Below are positions 17,401 through 25,777 of a stretch of 61,017 bases of DNA, in pieces. The stretch lies in assembly GCA_022841465.1 (NCBI GenBank), contig JALHRL010000021.1, positions 13,679 through 74,695 of the forward strand, in the 5' to 3' direction. Each line of letters begins with the position of its first letter. Positions within the stretch are counted from its first letter, which is position 1. The notes beneath the pieces are model-generated. The model ran no database searches. It was not told the origin of the DNA and saw nothing but the letters and a program-made list of their open reading frames with translations. Source of the stretch: Bacteroidia bacterium. Lineage in GTDB: Bacteria; Bacteroidota; Bacteroidia; B-17B0; Aurantibacillaceae. The translations under genes were made by a program, and so were the position numbers.

Positions 17401-20400
17401 AAACTGGACAAGCCAAACCAATTTAAACTTAGCAGGAAACGTAAACGCACGAGTGTTTTTATCGGCAACTGCAGCAAATGAGTGGATTGTTGGTCCGAAA
17501 ATTTTGGCAACAGCTAACACCAATATTTCGTTTGATGCAGCAGTAACATTTAATATAGCAGCTCCATTTACTTCAACAGTTATGGGAAGTGATGACAAGG
17601 TTAGAGTTATGGTTTCAACTGATTGTGGAATTTCTTATACTCCAATTTTCACTTTAAATGCTTCTAATAACTTAGGAATTGCGTTTACTAACTTTAATGT
17701 AAACTTAGGCTCATATGCTGGTCAAGAAATTATTGTTGCCTTCTTAGCTCAAGATGGACCGGTTGATGATCCACAATCATATTATTTCCATTTAGATAAT
17801 ATTAACTTATTTAATACTTCAGCAACAGACGCAGGCGTTAATGCAATTGTTACACCAAGCACAGGATGTTTTGGTGCAAACGAACCTGTTGTTGTTACAG
17901 TTAAAAACTTTGGTAATGCAGCCATTTCTAACTTCCCTGTTACAGCATGGGTAAGTGGGGCTGTTAGTCAAACATTAACTGCAACTTACACTGCAAACTT
18001 AGCGCCTTTGGCAACAGATAATTTTACTTTGGGGACCTTAAACATGTTAACCGCCGGTACATACTCCATTAAAGGCTTTACTTCTTTAACAGGTGATAGT
18101 AACATTTTTAATGATACTACTTTAACAACTAAAAATTCTGTGTTTTTAGCTTCTTTACCTCAAAGTGTTGGCTTTACAGGGTTTACTGGTGCAAACTTAA
18201 ACACGCTATTCCCGAATTGGAATGAAGGTAATGGATTCCCTGCACCTACTGCTACAACTTCTAACTGGACCAGTCAAAACGGTTTAAACGGAGCAACAAA
18301 TGTTAATGCAAGAATTTTCCTTTCTGCTACCTCTAACAGTGTTTGGATAGTTAGCCCAAGAGTATCTGCAACTGCTAACTCTAACATTTCATTTGATGCA
18401 GCGGTAACAGGTAATGTTACTGCTCCATTTACTTCTTCTGTTATGGGAAGTGATGATAAAGTAAGGGTAATGGTTTCTACGGATTGTGGTAACTCGTTTG
18501 CACCAATATTTACCATTAGTGCTTCAAATAACTTAGGTACTAATTTTACAAATTTCAATGTAAACTTAGGCGCTTATGCAGGACAAGATATTATGGTGGC
18601 CATATTAGCACAAGACGGACCGGTAGATGATTTAGAATCATACTACTTCCATGTTGATAACATCAATTTATACAATGCCGCTGCCGCAGATGGTGGTGTA
18701 AGTGCGATTTTATCACCAACAGTTAACGCTTGTTTATCTGCAACTGAACAAATTGTAGTTACGGTTAATAACTATGGATTTAATCCTTTAACTAATTTCC
18801 CTGTAACTGCTGTAATAAGTGGCCCAGTTAATTCAACTGTTACATCAAACTACACTGGTACATTAGCACCAAATACTTCAGCAACCTTTACAATTGGTTT
18901 TGCTAATATGAACGTTTCAGGCACATATACTGTTAACGCATTTACCGGAGTGGCAGGTGATCCTAATGCTTTTAATGATGCTACGGTTTTATTTACTACG
19001 CAAACTCCTAACTTTGGAATTTCAGGTGTTAATTTAATTTGTGGTTCTGGTTCTACTACCTTAAATGTTACAGGTAGTGCATCAACGTATACTTGGAGCA
19101 ATAGTTCTAACAGTTCATCTATTATTGTTTCACCTAGTGTAACTACAACCTATTCAGCAGCTGCTACTGGTGGAACAAATAACTGTCAGGTTTCAGCATT
19201 CTTTACAGTAACAGTAACTAATCCAACAATTAGTGCACAAGGCGCTGCAGTATGTGGAACAACAGCAGTTGGTACATTAAGTGCGAATGCCTTTGGTCCG
19301 GTTAATTGGTATGCATCTCCAACCTCAACAGTTGTTTTAGCTACCGGAAATACCTTTACAGCAACAGCTCCGGTAAGTACAACTTATTATGCTGAAGCTA
19401 TGACTACTGCTAATGGAAGTTTACAAACTACATTTGCAGGTGGAAATGGTTGTGGTGGTGGTGCAATGTTTGATATAACTCCTACTAACGGTGCCGTTAA
19501 TATTGATAGCTTAGATATTAATACAGGTGTTGCAGCTAACTCAACATTAAGTGTTATTATTTTTTATAAAACAGGTACTTACTTAGGGAATGAAACAAAC
19601 GCAGCAGCCTGGACTGCTTGGGATACGATTATTGCAACAAGTGCCGGTGCTAATCAGCCTACCAGAGTTGCATTTAACAATGCGTTAAACATACCTAACA
19701 GTTTGCTAACAGGTTTATACGTTAACTATAATGCTCAGTACACAAACGGAACTTTAGCATATAACAACCTAGACATTACCGTTCAAACAGGCGCCGGATT
19801 GTGTTCACAATTTGGTGGTGTTAATGCAGGAAGAATGTTTAATGGAAATATTTACTATACTAAACCAGGTTGTACTAGTCCTAAAGTACCGGTTACCTTA
19901 ACGGTTAATCCTACTCCAACCTTAGCAATTAATGCGTCTACTACAACAATTTGTAGTGGTAACTCAGTTACATTAACTGCAAGTGGAGTTGATACCTATA
20001 CTTGGAGCACTTCTTCAAACAGTACAACTATAGTTCAGACACCAAGTGTAACAACATCGTATACAGTTAATGGTACATCTTTAGCATGTAGTACAACTGA
20101 AACAGCTACAGTAACAATTAACGTTAATGCTACTCCTTCAGTAAGTTTAACCGCAGGAGCAAGTACTATTTGCGCAATGAATGGTAGTATTTCATTAACA
20201 GGTTCACCAGCAGGTGGTGTGTATAGTGGTGCTTCTGTTACAGGAAGTTTATTAAGTATTGCTAATCCCGGAACATTTGTACCTGTGTATTCATTCACCA
20301 ACAGTACTACGGGATGTTCAAACTCAGCCTCTACAACTGTAATTGTTGCAAATTGTACTTCTTTAGATAAGAATGGTGCAATTACTTCAAGTACAATTAG

Positions 20401-20620
20401 TGTATTCCCTAATCCTAACAATGGCTCTTTTGTAATTGAAACTTCAAATGAATTAGTAAAAGAAATAACCATTGTAGATATTACCGGAAGAACAGTTTAT
20501 GTTGAAAAAACACAAGCTGCAACCATTCAATTAAATATTGAAAATTTAGATAACGGATTGTATCAAGTTACTGTAAAAACAGAGCGAGGCTCTGATATCA
20601 TAAAAGTAATTAAACAATAG
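14429..20620 (+). CDS. Giant T9SS-secreted protein with beta-helix and tandem CARDB/adhesin-like units
   Basis: This is the largest protein in the window (2063 aa). After a signal peptide (KKIYRIIVLFVMATFIANAQ) comes a right-handed parallel beta-helix (about 25-545) that closes with PDMGAYEFDG. Three tandem units follow, each a CARDB-like Ig fold (TDAGV..IVTPSTGCF) plus a choice-of-anchor-J/cleaved-adhesin type beta-sandwich (FTGFTGANLP ... EWIVGPK ... MGSDDKVRVMVSTDCG ... FHLDNINL). Then come a lone fourth CARDB, a TYTWS-type Ig repeat, a CHU_C-associated Ig-like domain, a Gly-rich beta-domain near 1670-1800, another TYTWS repeat, the pre-sorting module and a type A T9SS sorting domain (VFPNPNNGSFVIE). 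A surface adhesin or carbohydrate-binding role is inferred. No protease or glycosidase residues are evident. Confidence 0.85.
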   Translation: MKKIYRIIVLFVMATFIANAQVTVNGGPSLTYTSLNTAFAAINAGTHFGAITIDITGNTIEGITGYAPTPLLASGQSLANYSSIIIRPTVQATVTGSPATGRGVIELDGADNVTIDGDIIAGPVQKDLTIEHSGANTLAATAVIRFIGRTTLGLGATNNTVTNCVIIGNTVGNDGVSGSTVVNSFGIFFGNNTAALTTTGLGDNYDNNVITNNEIKKAYIGIYIGGTTANPADNNIISGNTIGSNTVGQTVSFGGINLSSVATSTITQNEIFNLKLNTSVNNYGIQIAGSSSSSVTITRNRIHGIHSLSTSGYGAYGINLTAGNGHLVVNNVIYDLMTTNYSSTSTTWNAFGIRITGGIGIGVYYNSVNLFGQINLGTFASVGSSAFLVTSTAITGLDVRNNIFNNTQTSTVTTTTTKKFMAVWFPAAYNFASVTLDNNAYTVTNDADHFVGKVGTTNNLNEGVTLANWQALSQVNNALNDVNSGPVFNLPAPFTSNTNLTFPANTNFVAESGAVLIPALGTNIDYNANVRPLTGINPNTAPDMGAYEFDGLNGFPTDAGINLLVSPPAGGCYSASENVVARIKNYGTNSISNIPVAVIVSGPINQTLTGTYAGPIIAGGTFDYTLSPTINMLGVGVYNFKSFTSLTGDGQALNDTLANVTRTVTAVSPIPQFVDFTGFTGANLPTPFPLWSEATGSTVPTGTASAWTSQTNLNSAGNITARLNMFTTSRNEWIVGPKVLATANTNLSFDAAVTNFGSTTVGDIMGSDDKVRVMVSTDCGVSYTPIFTVSAANNLGINFTNFNVNLSAYAGQEIIVAFLAQDGPVDDIEDYDFHLDNINLFNASPTDAGVSSIVTPSTGCFTNNEQVVVTVNNFGTAAISNFPVTAWVSGPLAQTVTATYTATLAPSATANFTLGTINLAAAGSYTIKGFTSLAGDLNVNNDTNTVVKTTLPLGTLPQFVSFTGFTGSNLPTFFPDWREGQGAAVANGTISNWTSQTNLNLAGNVNARVFLSATAANEWIVGPKILATANTNISFDAAVTFNIAAPFTSTVMGSDDKVRVMVSTDCGISYTPIFTLNASNNLGIAFTNFNVNLGSYAGQEIIVAFLAQDGPVDDPQSYYFHLDNINLFNTSATDAGVNAIVTPSTGCFGANEPVVVTVKNFGNAAISNFPVTAWVSGAVSQTLTATYTANLAPLATDNFTLGTLNMLTAGTYSIKGFTSLTGDSNIFNDTTLTTKNSVFLASLPQSVGFTGFTGANLNTLFPNWNEGNGFPAPTATTSNWTSQNGLNGATNVNARIFLSATSNSVWIVSPRVSATANSNISFDAAVTGNVTAPFTSSVMGSDDKVRVMVSTDCGNSFAPIFTISASNNLGTNFTNFNVNLGAYAGQDIMVAILAQDGPVDDLESYYFHVDNINLYNAAAADGGVSAILSPTVNACLSATEQIVVTVNNYGFNPLTNFPVTAVISGPVNSTVTSNYTGTLAPNTSATFTIGFANMNVSGTYTVNAFTGVAGDPNAFNDATVLFTTQTPNFGISGVNLICGSGSTTLNVTGSASTYTWSNSSNSSSIIVSPSVTTTYSAAATGGTNNCQVSAFFTVTVTNPTISAQGAAVCGTTAVGTLSANAFGPVNWYASPTSTVVLATGNTFTATAPVSTTYYAEAMTTANGSLQTTFAGGNGCGGGAMFDITPTNGAVNIDSLDINTGVAANSTLSVIIFYKTGTYLGNETNAAAWTAWDTIIATSAGANQPTRVAFNNALNIPNSLLTGLYVNYNAQYTNGTLAYNNLDITVQTGAGLCSQFGGVNAGRMFNGNIYYTKPGCTSPKVPVTLTVNPTPTLAINASTTTICSGNSVTLTASGVDTYTWSTSSNSTTIVQTPSVTTSYTVNGTSLACSTTETATVTINVNATPSVSLTAGASTICAMNGSISLTGSPAGGVYSGASVTGSLLSIANPGTFVPVYSFTNSTTGCSNSASTTVIVANCTSLDKNGAITSSTISVFPNPNNGSFVIETSNELVKEITIVDITGRTVYVEKTQAATIQLNIENLDNGLYQVTVKTERGSDIIKVIKQ
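16097..18685 (+). repeat. Three tandem CARDB plus anchor-J-like units of 287-289 codons
   Basis: Units start at the Thr-Asp-Ala-Gly codons at 16097, 16964 and 17825, with a lone fourth CARDB copy from 18686. Unit lengths are 867, 861 and 861 bp. The second and third units are especially alike, sharing runs such as SNFPVTAWVSG and QEIIVAFLAQDGPVDD, which suggests recent duplication or gene conversion. Confidence 0.85.
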
Positions 20621-20653
20621 TTAATTTTCATGGTTAGTTTAGTTTAGTTACCT

Positions 20654-20685
20654 AAAACCCCTCTCTAACGAGAGGGGTTTTTAAA
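20654..20685 (+). terminator. Terminator after the 2063-aa gene
   Basis: A 12-bp perfect stem (AAAACCCCTCTC with GAGAGGGGTTTT) has a TAAC loop and a T-rich 3' side. It lies 33 nt after the stop at 20620 and ahead of the GAF gene. Confidence 0.85.
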
Positions 20686-20733
20686 TTAACCTTTTCTTGT
20701 TCTAAAACATAATATATAAACTAAATACCAAAA

Positions 20734-21927
20734 ATGACTAGCTCTAATTCAGAAATAAATTTTAAGATTCAAAAATCAATTAAAACAAAAAACAATTTAA
20801 TACTGTTTGCTAATATTGCCATCTTAACCTGCTTTGTATTAGACTTTTTTAAATACAAAGCAACTTACAGTAACCTGCAACTCTATTTTCAATTAGCCGG
20901 AATTTCAATTTCTGTATTTGCGATTATATTTTATTTTGTAAAGAGTGGTAAATTTACTTCTGCTTCCTATTTAATTTCTTCTTATAATGCCATCAGCAAC
21001 ATAATTATTACATCTGTTATGTTTCCGTTTGCCCAATTAAAAATGTTTTATATTAACGAGGCATTTGTAACCAGAGATGTGCTTTTACTTTTTTCTATCA
21101 TTACGGTAGTAGGTTTTGTAAGTAGCAAAATTCACTTATTAGTACAAAGCTTAATGCTAATAGGGTTTATTTTATATGAAGCCTTCTTTTCCGGCAAAAC
21201 TTTTATTGCAGAACAAGCCCCGGTTTATTTAATAGCAATAATTGGCGTTTGTTTAATTTTATACTTTATGTTTGATTATTCTAAAACATTAATAAACGAC
21301 TTAAATGAAACCAACAGTAAACTTGCCGGGTTCCAAAAATTAAATCATAAAAAATTAGATAAGTTAGAAGCTTTTTATGAAGCAGCAATTAATGTAGATA
21401 AGCCAACGAAAAACAAATTAAAAAAACATATTTTTTCAAGCAATGCGTTAAATAATATTGTAGAAAATGTATCAGAAACGTTAAACTGCAACAGGGTAAG
21501 TATTTGGAGTTTTAATAATGGCAAAAATGTTCTTCATAAAAAGGTGTTACTTGAAAACAAATTTTTTGAATATGAAAACATGGAACTGAATGTAAAGCAA
21601 TTTCCATTCTACTTTCATGTAATTTTAAGCGGTGGTGTTTTTAAAGTTCCTGATGTAGCTAATTCAGAAGCAATAAATGAATTTAGCGATTTATATTTAC
21701 AAAAAAATAAAATTAAATCAGTTTTAAGCCATCCCTTAAAATATAATAATGAAATTATAGGGGTTTTGTGTTGTGAAAATCAAACTGAAATTAAAAACTG
21801 GGGAGAAGAAGAAATTAAATTTATTGAATTGGTTTCTGTAATTACTTCCTTGCATTTAGTAAATGAAAACGCTAAAAGCAAAATAAGTGATAAAGAAACA
21901 CTATCTACTAATGTAAGTAGTAACTAA
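20734..21927 (+). CDS. Membrane-anchored GAF-domain protein without visible output domain
   Basis: The first 190 residues of this 397-aa protein contain about six hydrophobic helices (roughly 20-40, 48-68, 75-100, 112-130, 135-152 and 165-182). A short coiled-coil linker follows (about 190-225), then a GAF domain (about 235-385). The GAF part contains the VSIWSFNNGKNVLH and SVLSHPLKYNNEIIGVLCCE segments that mark the fold and a putative ligand pocket. GAF domains bind cyclic nucleotides, haem or other small ligands, but nothing here identifies the ligand. There is no kinase, cyclase, EAL or phosphatase domain, so it may act through a partner or as part of a sensor complex. The GAF domain resembles that of the histidine kinase at 51.1 kb. 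It stands alone after a terminator, and its 3' end overlaps paaD by 4 bp. Confidence 0.75.
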   Translation: MTSSNSEINFKIQKSIKTKNNLILFANIAILTCFVLDFFKYKATYSNLQLYFQLAGISISVFAIIFYFVKSGKFTSASYLISSYNAISNIIITSVMFPFAQLKMFYINEAFVTRDVLLLFSIITVVGFVSSKIHLLVQSLMLIGFILYEAFFSGKTFIAEQAPVYLIAIIGVCLILYFMFDYSKTLINDLNETNSKLAGFQKLNHKKLDKLEAFYEAAINVDKPTKNKLKKHIFSSNALNNIVENVSETLNCNRVSIWSFNNGKNVLHKKVLLENKFFEYENMELNVKQFPFYFHVILSGGVFKVPDVANSEAINEFSDLYLQKNKIKSVLSHPLKYNNEIIGVLCCENQTEIKNWGEEEIKFIELVSVITSLHLVNENAKSKISDKETLSTNVSSN

Positions 21928-22412
21928 ATACATTTGAAGTAATCAAACGTTTCTAAACAATCATTACACTTATACAATGCTTTGCATGCTGTGCTTCCGA
22001 ATTGAGAAATCATTACAGAGTTTTTAGATTTGCATCTTGGGCAAGTAATTGATTTTGTTTTACCTGTTATAAATGATTTATCGGTTGTTGATTCTTCAGG
22101 GGGAGCAATGCCGTATTCCTGAAGTTTTAATTTGGCTTCGTTGCTAAGCCAATCTGTTGTCCATGCCGGACTATAAACCATTTTTATTTTTACATCCGTA
22201 AATCCGTTTTCTTTTAATTTAGCAACCACATCGTCTTCCATTTGTTTCATAGCCGGGCAACCACTGTAGGTGGGTGTAATGGTTACTTCAATTGCAGCGT
22301 TTCCTAAATCATTTACATCGCGCACAACTCCTAATTCAACGATAGAAATAACCGGAATTTCGGGATCAGGAATTTCCGATAAAATTTTGAATATGTTTTC
22401 TTTAAAACTCAC
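21924..22412 (-). CDS. paaD: PaaD-like Fe-S assembly factor for a phenylacetyl-CoA epoxidase
   Basis: The 162-residue protein has an N-terminal MIP18/DUF59 domain with the DPEIPVISIVELGVV and TPTYSGCPAM motifs, then a C-terminal zinc-ribbon-like segment with Cys124, Cys127, Cys143, Cys149 and Cys152. This two-part design is specific to PaaD/PaaJ, which is needed for full activity of the ring-1,2-phenylacetyl-CoA epoxidase PaaABCE and is thought to act in cofactor assembly. In most genomes paaD lies in an operon with paaA, B, C and E. None of those genes is in this window, so this copy is solitary or its partners are elsewhere. It is 77 bp downstream of the OmpA-family gene on the same strand and may be read from that transcript. 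No promoter box was found in the gap. Confidence 0.85.
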   Translation of the reverse strand: MSFKENIFKILSEIPDPEIPVISIVELGVVRDVNDLGNAAIEVTITPTYSGCPAMKQMEDDVVAKLKENGFTDVKIKMVYSPAWTTDWLSNEAKLKLQEYGIAPPEESTTDKSFITGKTKSITCPRCKSKNSVMISQFGSTACKALYKCNDCLETFDYFKCI

Positions 22413-22489
22413 AGTGAATTAATTTATTTTGAAGTTACTTAAGAAATAACTAATTACAAATGATATTTGACAGGAAACAAATAGAAAAA

Positions 22490-24643
22490 TTACTTTTCTA
22501 AAATTTTAAACTCCGTACGGCGGTTGTTTTGTCTGCCTGCATCTGTGTCGTTTGTGTCTATTGGCTTTGTTTCGCCGTAGCCTTTTGCAACTAATCTACC
22601 TGCTGAAATTCCTTTTGTAATTAAATAAGCAACTACAGATTTTGAACGATTATCACTTAACTTCATATTATAATCATCAGAACCTTTACTATCGGTATGG
22701 CTTCCTAATTCTATTTTTAGTGTAGGATTTTCATTTAATAATTTAATTAAACGATCTAACTCGTTGGCAGATTCCGGGCGGATGGTTGCTTTATCAAAAT
22801 CGAAAAATATATTTCTCAATACAATGGTACTCCCCACTTCAATTTTCTTAAGCGCTACGTCTTTTGTAAATTCTTGGTAATCGGCATTATCAGGAAGATT
22901 AAAATTTTCTGAGTGAAATAAATAATTTTCTCTTCTAACAGAAATACCGTAGTTTTTGCCGGAAGGAAGTGTAACCAAATATTTACCTGTTGCACTGTTT
23001 GATTTAAAAGTAGCAATAACTGTGTTTTTATCGTTATCAATTAAATCAATGGAAGCTTCTAACACTTGTCCGTTTTTTGCATCAGTAATTACTCCTTTTA
23101 AAATAGTAAGTTTTGCGGTTTTAATTTCTGCTACATCCGATTTTAAATTACTCACTGGGTTTGCATCCATTGCCAACAATTGATCTTCTGTACTTAGTAA
23201 AGGTGCTTTTTCAGCTCCTAAAAATGTAATTTTGTATAAATCCTTTTCTCCGTAACCACCTTGTTTGGCAGAAGCAAAATAAGCGCGGTTACCACTACCG
23301 CTTACTACAAAAAACACATCATCGTCGGGCCCATTAATTGGATATCCTAAATTAATTGGTTTGCTCCACTTCCCGTTTTCTAAAACACTTTTAAAAATAT
23401 CGTAACCACCCATTCCGTTATGACCTTGGCTGCTAAAATACATGGTTTTACCATCGGGATGCATAAATACACCTTCTTCTGAATATTTTGTATTAATATC
23501 AGGTCCTAAATTTTTTGCAGGCCCCCATTCACCCTTCACATCAATTTCACTGTAATAAATATCTCTATCACCTAAACCATTTGCTTTATCGCTAACAAAA
23601 TATAGGCGACGCCCATCGTAACTTAAACTCACGCTGCTCTCGTGCCATTTCGTATTTATATTTTTATTCATATGAACAGGAGGTTCCCAATCGTTACCAA
23701 ATAAAGTACTTTCGTATAAATCTCCGCCATCTTTACCTGAGTGGCGATACACATATAATTTACTTCCATCAGGAGATAATCCTGCAGAAGCATCGTGCCC
23801 TTCTGTATTCACATTTTTACTTAATTGCTTGGATGTTTCCCATTTACCGTTTACTTTATTGGAAATATAAATATCTTCATAATAGCTTCCATCATCATCG
23901 CGTTTCGCACCAGTTGAATTATCTCTGCGTGCAGTAAAAATAATTGTTCCTTCATCAACAGTAATAGATGGGCTGTATTCCGGATACTTTGAATTAATAG
24001 ATGGGCCTAAATTATCTACAAAAACACGTTCAGGGTTTGCGCTTGCATCTTTCCCCATTTTGCATTCCGCAATTTTTTTATTCACATCTTCAATATCTAC
24101 CGCATAAGATTTTGGCTTTTGATTTAAGCGCGCTAAATAAATGTTGTAGTGTTTTATTGCCTCATCCCAATTATTAGCAAGTTGATACGACCAGCCTAAC
24201 CAAAAAGGTAAATCAAATTCAGATTCAGGATCTAACTTAAATGCTTCCTGAAAATGTTTCAACCCGTCTTTAACCATTAATGGATCAAAAAATTTAATAA
24301 ATCCAAGCATGTAATTTAATCGAGCGTGTTTCGGATTAAAATTATTCGCATCAGTTAAAGGAGTAAGCGCGCTTTTAAAATTTGCATAACCGGCATAATT
24401 GTAATCTCTAATGCTTACCGGTAAAAACTTATGCTCGCTAATAAACCCTCTGCGTTCATCATCAAATTCTTTACGGCCTTGAAAATAAAACTCCATTCCT
24501 ACATCCAACATTTTTCTGGCGGCACGTAATTCTTCCTTTTTACCCGGGAAATTGTCTTTTTCAAATTCAACAGATTGAGAAAATGCAGGAAATACAAGAA
24601 AAAATAAAATGAATAAAATAATAAATTTTTTAAATACTTTCAT
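22490..24643 (-). CDS. PorE-like OmpA-family protein with TPR, beta-propeller and CRD modules
   Basis: The 717-residue protein has a signal peptide (KKFIILFILFFLVFPAFSQS), helical TPR-like repeats (about 30-195), a PD40/WD40-like beta-propeller (about 205-490) with repeated GLSPDGSKLYVYRHSG-type blades, a carboxypeptidase-regulatory-like beta-sandwich (about 520-600), and a C-terminal OmpA peptidoglycan-binding domain (about 605-717). The last carries LSDNRSKSVVAYL and GRQNNRRTEF, the standard diaminopimelate-binding residues. This domain order matches PorE, a periplasmic anchor of the T9SS trans-envelope complex, but many Bacteroidota carry paralogues of the same design with unknown roles. 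Unlike PorE it has no lipobox cysteine after the signal peptide. It follows a TPR gene with only 8 bp between them, so the two are probably co-transcribed. Confidence 0.8.
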   Translation of the reverse strand: MKVFKKFIILFILFFLVFPAFSQSVEFEKDNFPGKKEELRAARKMLDVGMEFYFQGRKEFDDERRGFISEHKFLPVSIRDYNYAGYANFKSALTPLTDANNFNPKHARLNYMLGFIKFFDPLMVKDGLKHFQEAFKLDPESEFDLPFWLGWSYQLANNWDEAIKHYNIYLARLNQKPKSYAVDIEDVNKKIAECKMGKDASANPERVFVDNLGPSINSKYPEYSPSITVDEGTIIFTARRDNSTGAKRDDDGSYYEDIYISNKVNGKWETSKQLSKNVNTEGHDASAGLSPDGSKLYVYRHSGKDGGDLYESTLFGNDWEPPVHMNKNINTKWHESSVSLSYDGRRLYFVSDKANGLGDRDIYYSEIDVKGEWGPAKNLGPDINTKYSEEGVFMHPDGKTMYFSSQGHNGMGGYDIFKSVLENGKWSKPINLGYPINGPDDDVFFVVSGSGNRAYFASAKQGGYGEKDLYKITFLGAEKAPLLSTEDQLLAMDANPVSNLKSDVAEIKTAKLTILKGVITDAKNGQVLEASIDLIDNDKNTVIATFKSNSATGKYLVTLPSGKNYGISVRRENYLFHSENFNLPDNADYQEFTKDVALKKIEVGSTIVLRNIFFDFDKATIRPESANELDRLIKLLNENPTLKIELGSHTDSKGSDDYNMKLSDNRSKSVVAYLITKGISAGRLVAKGYGETKPIDTNDTDAGRQNNRRTEFKILEK

Positions 24644-24651
24644 AAACGTTA

Positions 24652-25698
24652 TTAATTACAATCTGAGTTAAGAAAACTTTTTGCGGCAGAAACACCTAAT
24701 TCCGATGCTTTCTTCCAATCGCTGCAACACCCACTTTCATCGTGCAACATTTGCTTAGCAATACCTCTGTTAAGATAAGCTGCGCCATTTTTAGCATTTT
24801 TTTCAATTGCTTTTGTTGCCATATCTTTTGCTTTTGCATAATCCTTTTGCATGAGTGCTATAGATGCTAAATTATTAAATGCAGATGAATTGTTCGGATC
24901 TTTTGTAAGTACGCTTTCAAAATCTTTCTTTGCATCTTCTATGTTTCCATTTTCTAATTTGGTGGCGCCTCTGTTATTTAATGCCAATAAGTAACTTGGG
25001 TTTTCGGCTAAAACTTTATTATAACACTCTATTGCTTTAGGAAAATTTTTATTTAAACGATAAGCAGAGCCCAGATTATTATTAATAAAAACTAATTTTT
25101 TATCAATAGATAAAGCCTTTTCATAATCGGCAATTGCGCCCGGTAAATCATTTTTTGCACGCTTTGCACTCGCTCTGTCATTATAAGCGTAAGCATATTC
25201 TGCTTTTACTTCTATTGCACCATTGTAGTATTTAATGGCTTCATCCATATCATTGGCCTGATAATGCATCATACCCTTGTAATAATTTGCTTCTGCATGT
25301 TTTCCAAGAGCCAAACAATTATCTAATGCTTTGTGTGCACTGTCTTTATTCCCTTGGCTGTAATAAACCAATGCCTTTGCGAAATAGGTTTCGTTGTTTT
25401 TAGGATTAATGCTTAATGCTTTATTAACATCTGCTATTGCCTCATTATATTTTTTTAATGAGGTATAAGCAACGCAACGGTTGTAATATGCTTTTTCAAA
25501 ATCGGGTTTTGCGTTAATGGTTTTGCTTAATAAATCAACCGCACCCGTAAAATCATTTTTAGCCATAAGTGCCAGGCCATTATTATAATCTTGTTGAGCT
25601 TGTTCTTCGGGGCTTAAATTAACCGCAACCTTAACAGTATCTTGCGCATTAATTTTAAAAAGAAATAAAATAAAAATCAGAAGTACAAATTGCTTCAT
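24652..25698 (-). CDS. Secreted/periplasmic TPR-repeat protein
   Basis: The 348-residue product has a signal peptide (KQFVLLIFILFLFKINAQ) and then about eight to nine consecutive 34-residue TPR motifs filling the rest, with typical patterns such as AYYNRCVAYTSLKKYNEAIA and AFNNLASIALMQKDYAKAKD. Such proteins are periplasmic or outer-membrane scaffolds, and no enzymatic domain is present. A cysteine pair (GCCSD) lies near the C-terminus, with a final cysteine three residues from the end, which may form disulfides. The gene is immediately upstream of the PorE-like gene, 8 bp apart. It may supply a partner scaffold for that protein; this is inferred from proximity only. Confidence 0.78.
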   Translation of the reverse strand: MKQFVLLIFILFLFKINAQDTVKVAVNLSPEEQAQQDYNNGLALMAKNDFTGAVDLLSKTINAKPDFEKAYYNRCVAYTSLKKYNEAIADVNKALSINPKNNETYFAKALVYYSQGNKDSAHKALDNCLALGKHAEANYYKGMMHYQANDMDEAIKYYNGAIEVKAEYAYAYNDRASAKRAKNDLPGAIADYEKALSIDKKLVFINNNLGSAYRLNKNFPKAIECYNKVLAENPSYLLALNNRGATKLENGNIEDAKKDFESVLTKDPNNSSAFNNLASIALMQKDYAKAKDMATKAIEKNAKNGAAYLNRGIAKQMLHDESGCCSDWKKASELGVSAAKSFLNSDCN

Positions 25699-25777
25699 AT
25701 TTACAGTGTTAAAAATCTAAATATATTATTTATTTGCTTAGAGGGGAAGCAATTTTAGTTAAAAAGGCAGTAAAGAT

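Noticed and set aside
3920-18685. CRISPR-like direct repeats
   Set aside because: Repeats are 780-867 bp, in frame and coding, with no short repeat/spacer pattern.
7102-20472. Antisense ORFs of 69-145 codons inside the giant secreted-protein genes (for example 7333-7707, 11544-11942 and 20035-20472)
   Set aside because: They lie wholly inside strongly supported coding sequences, share the same artefactual pattern produced by reverse reading of the Ig repeats, and lack promoters and family matches.
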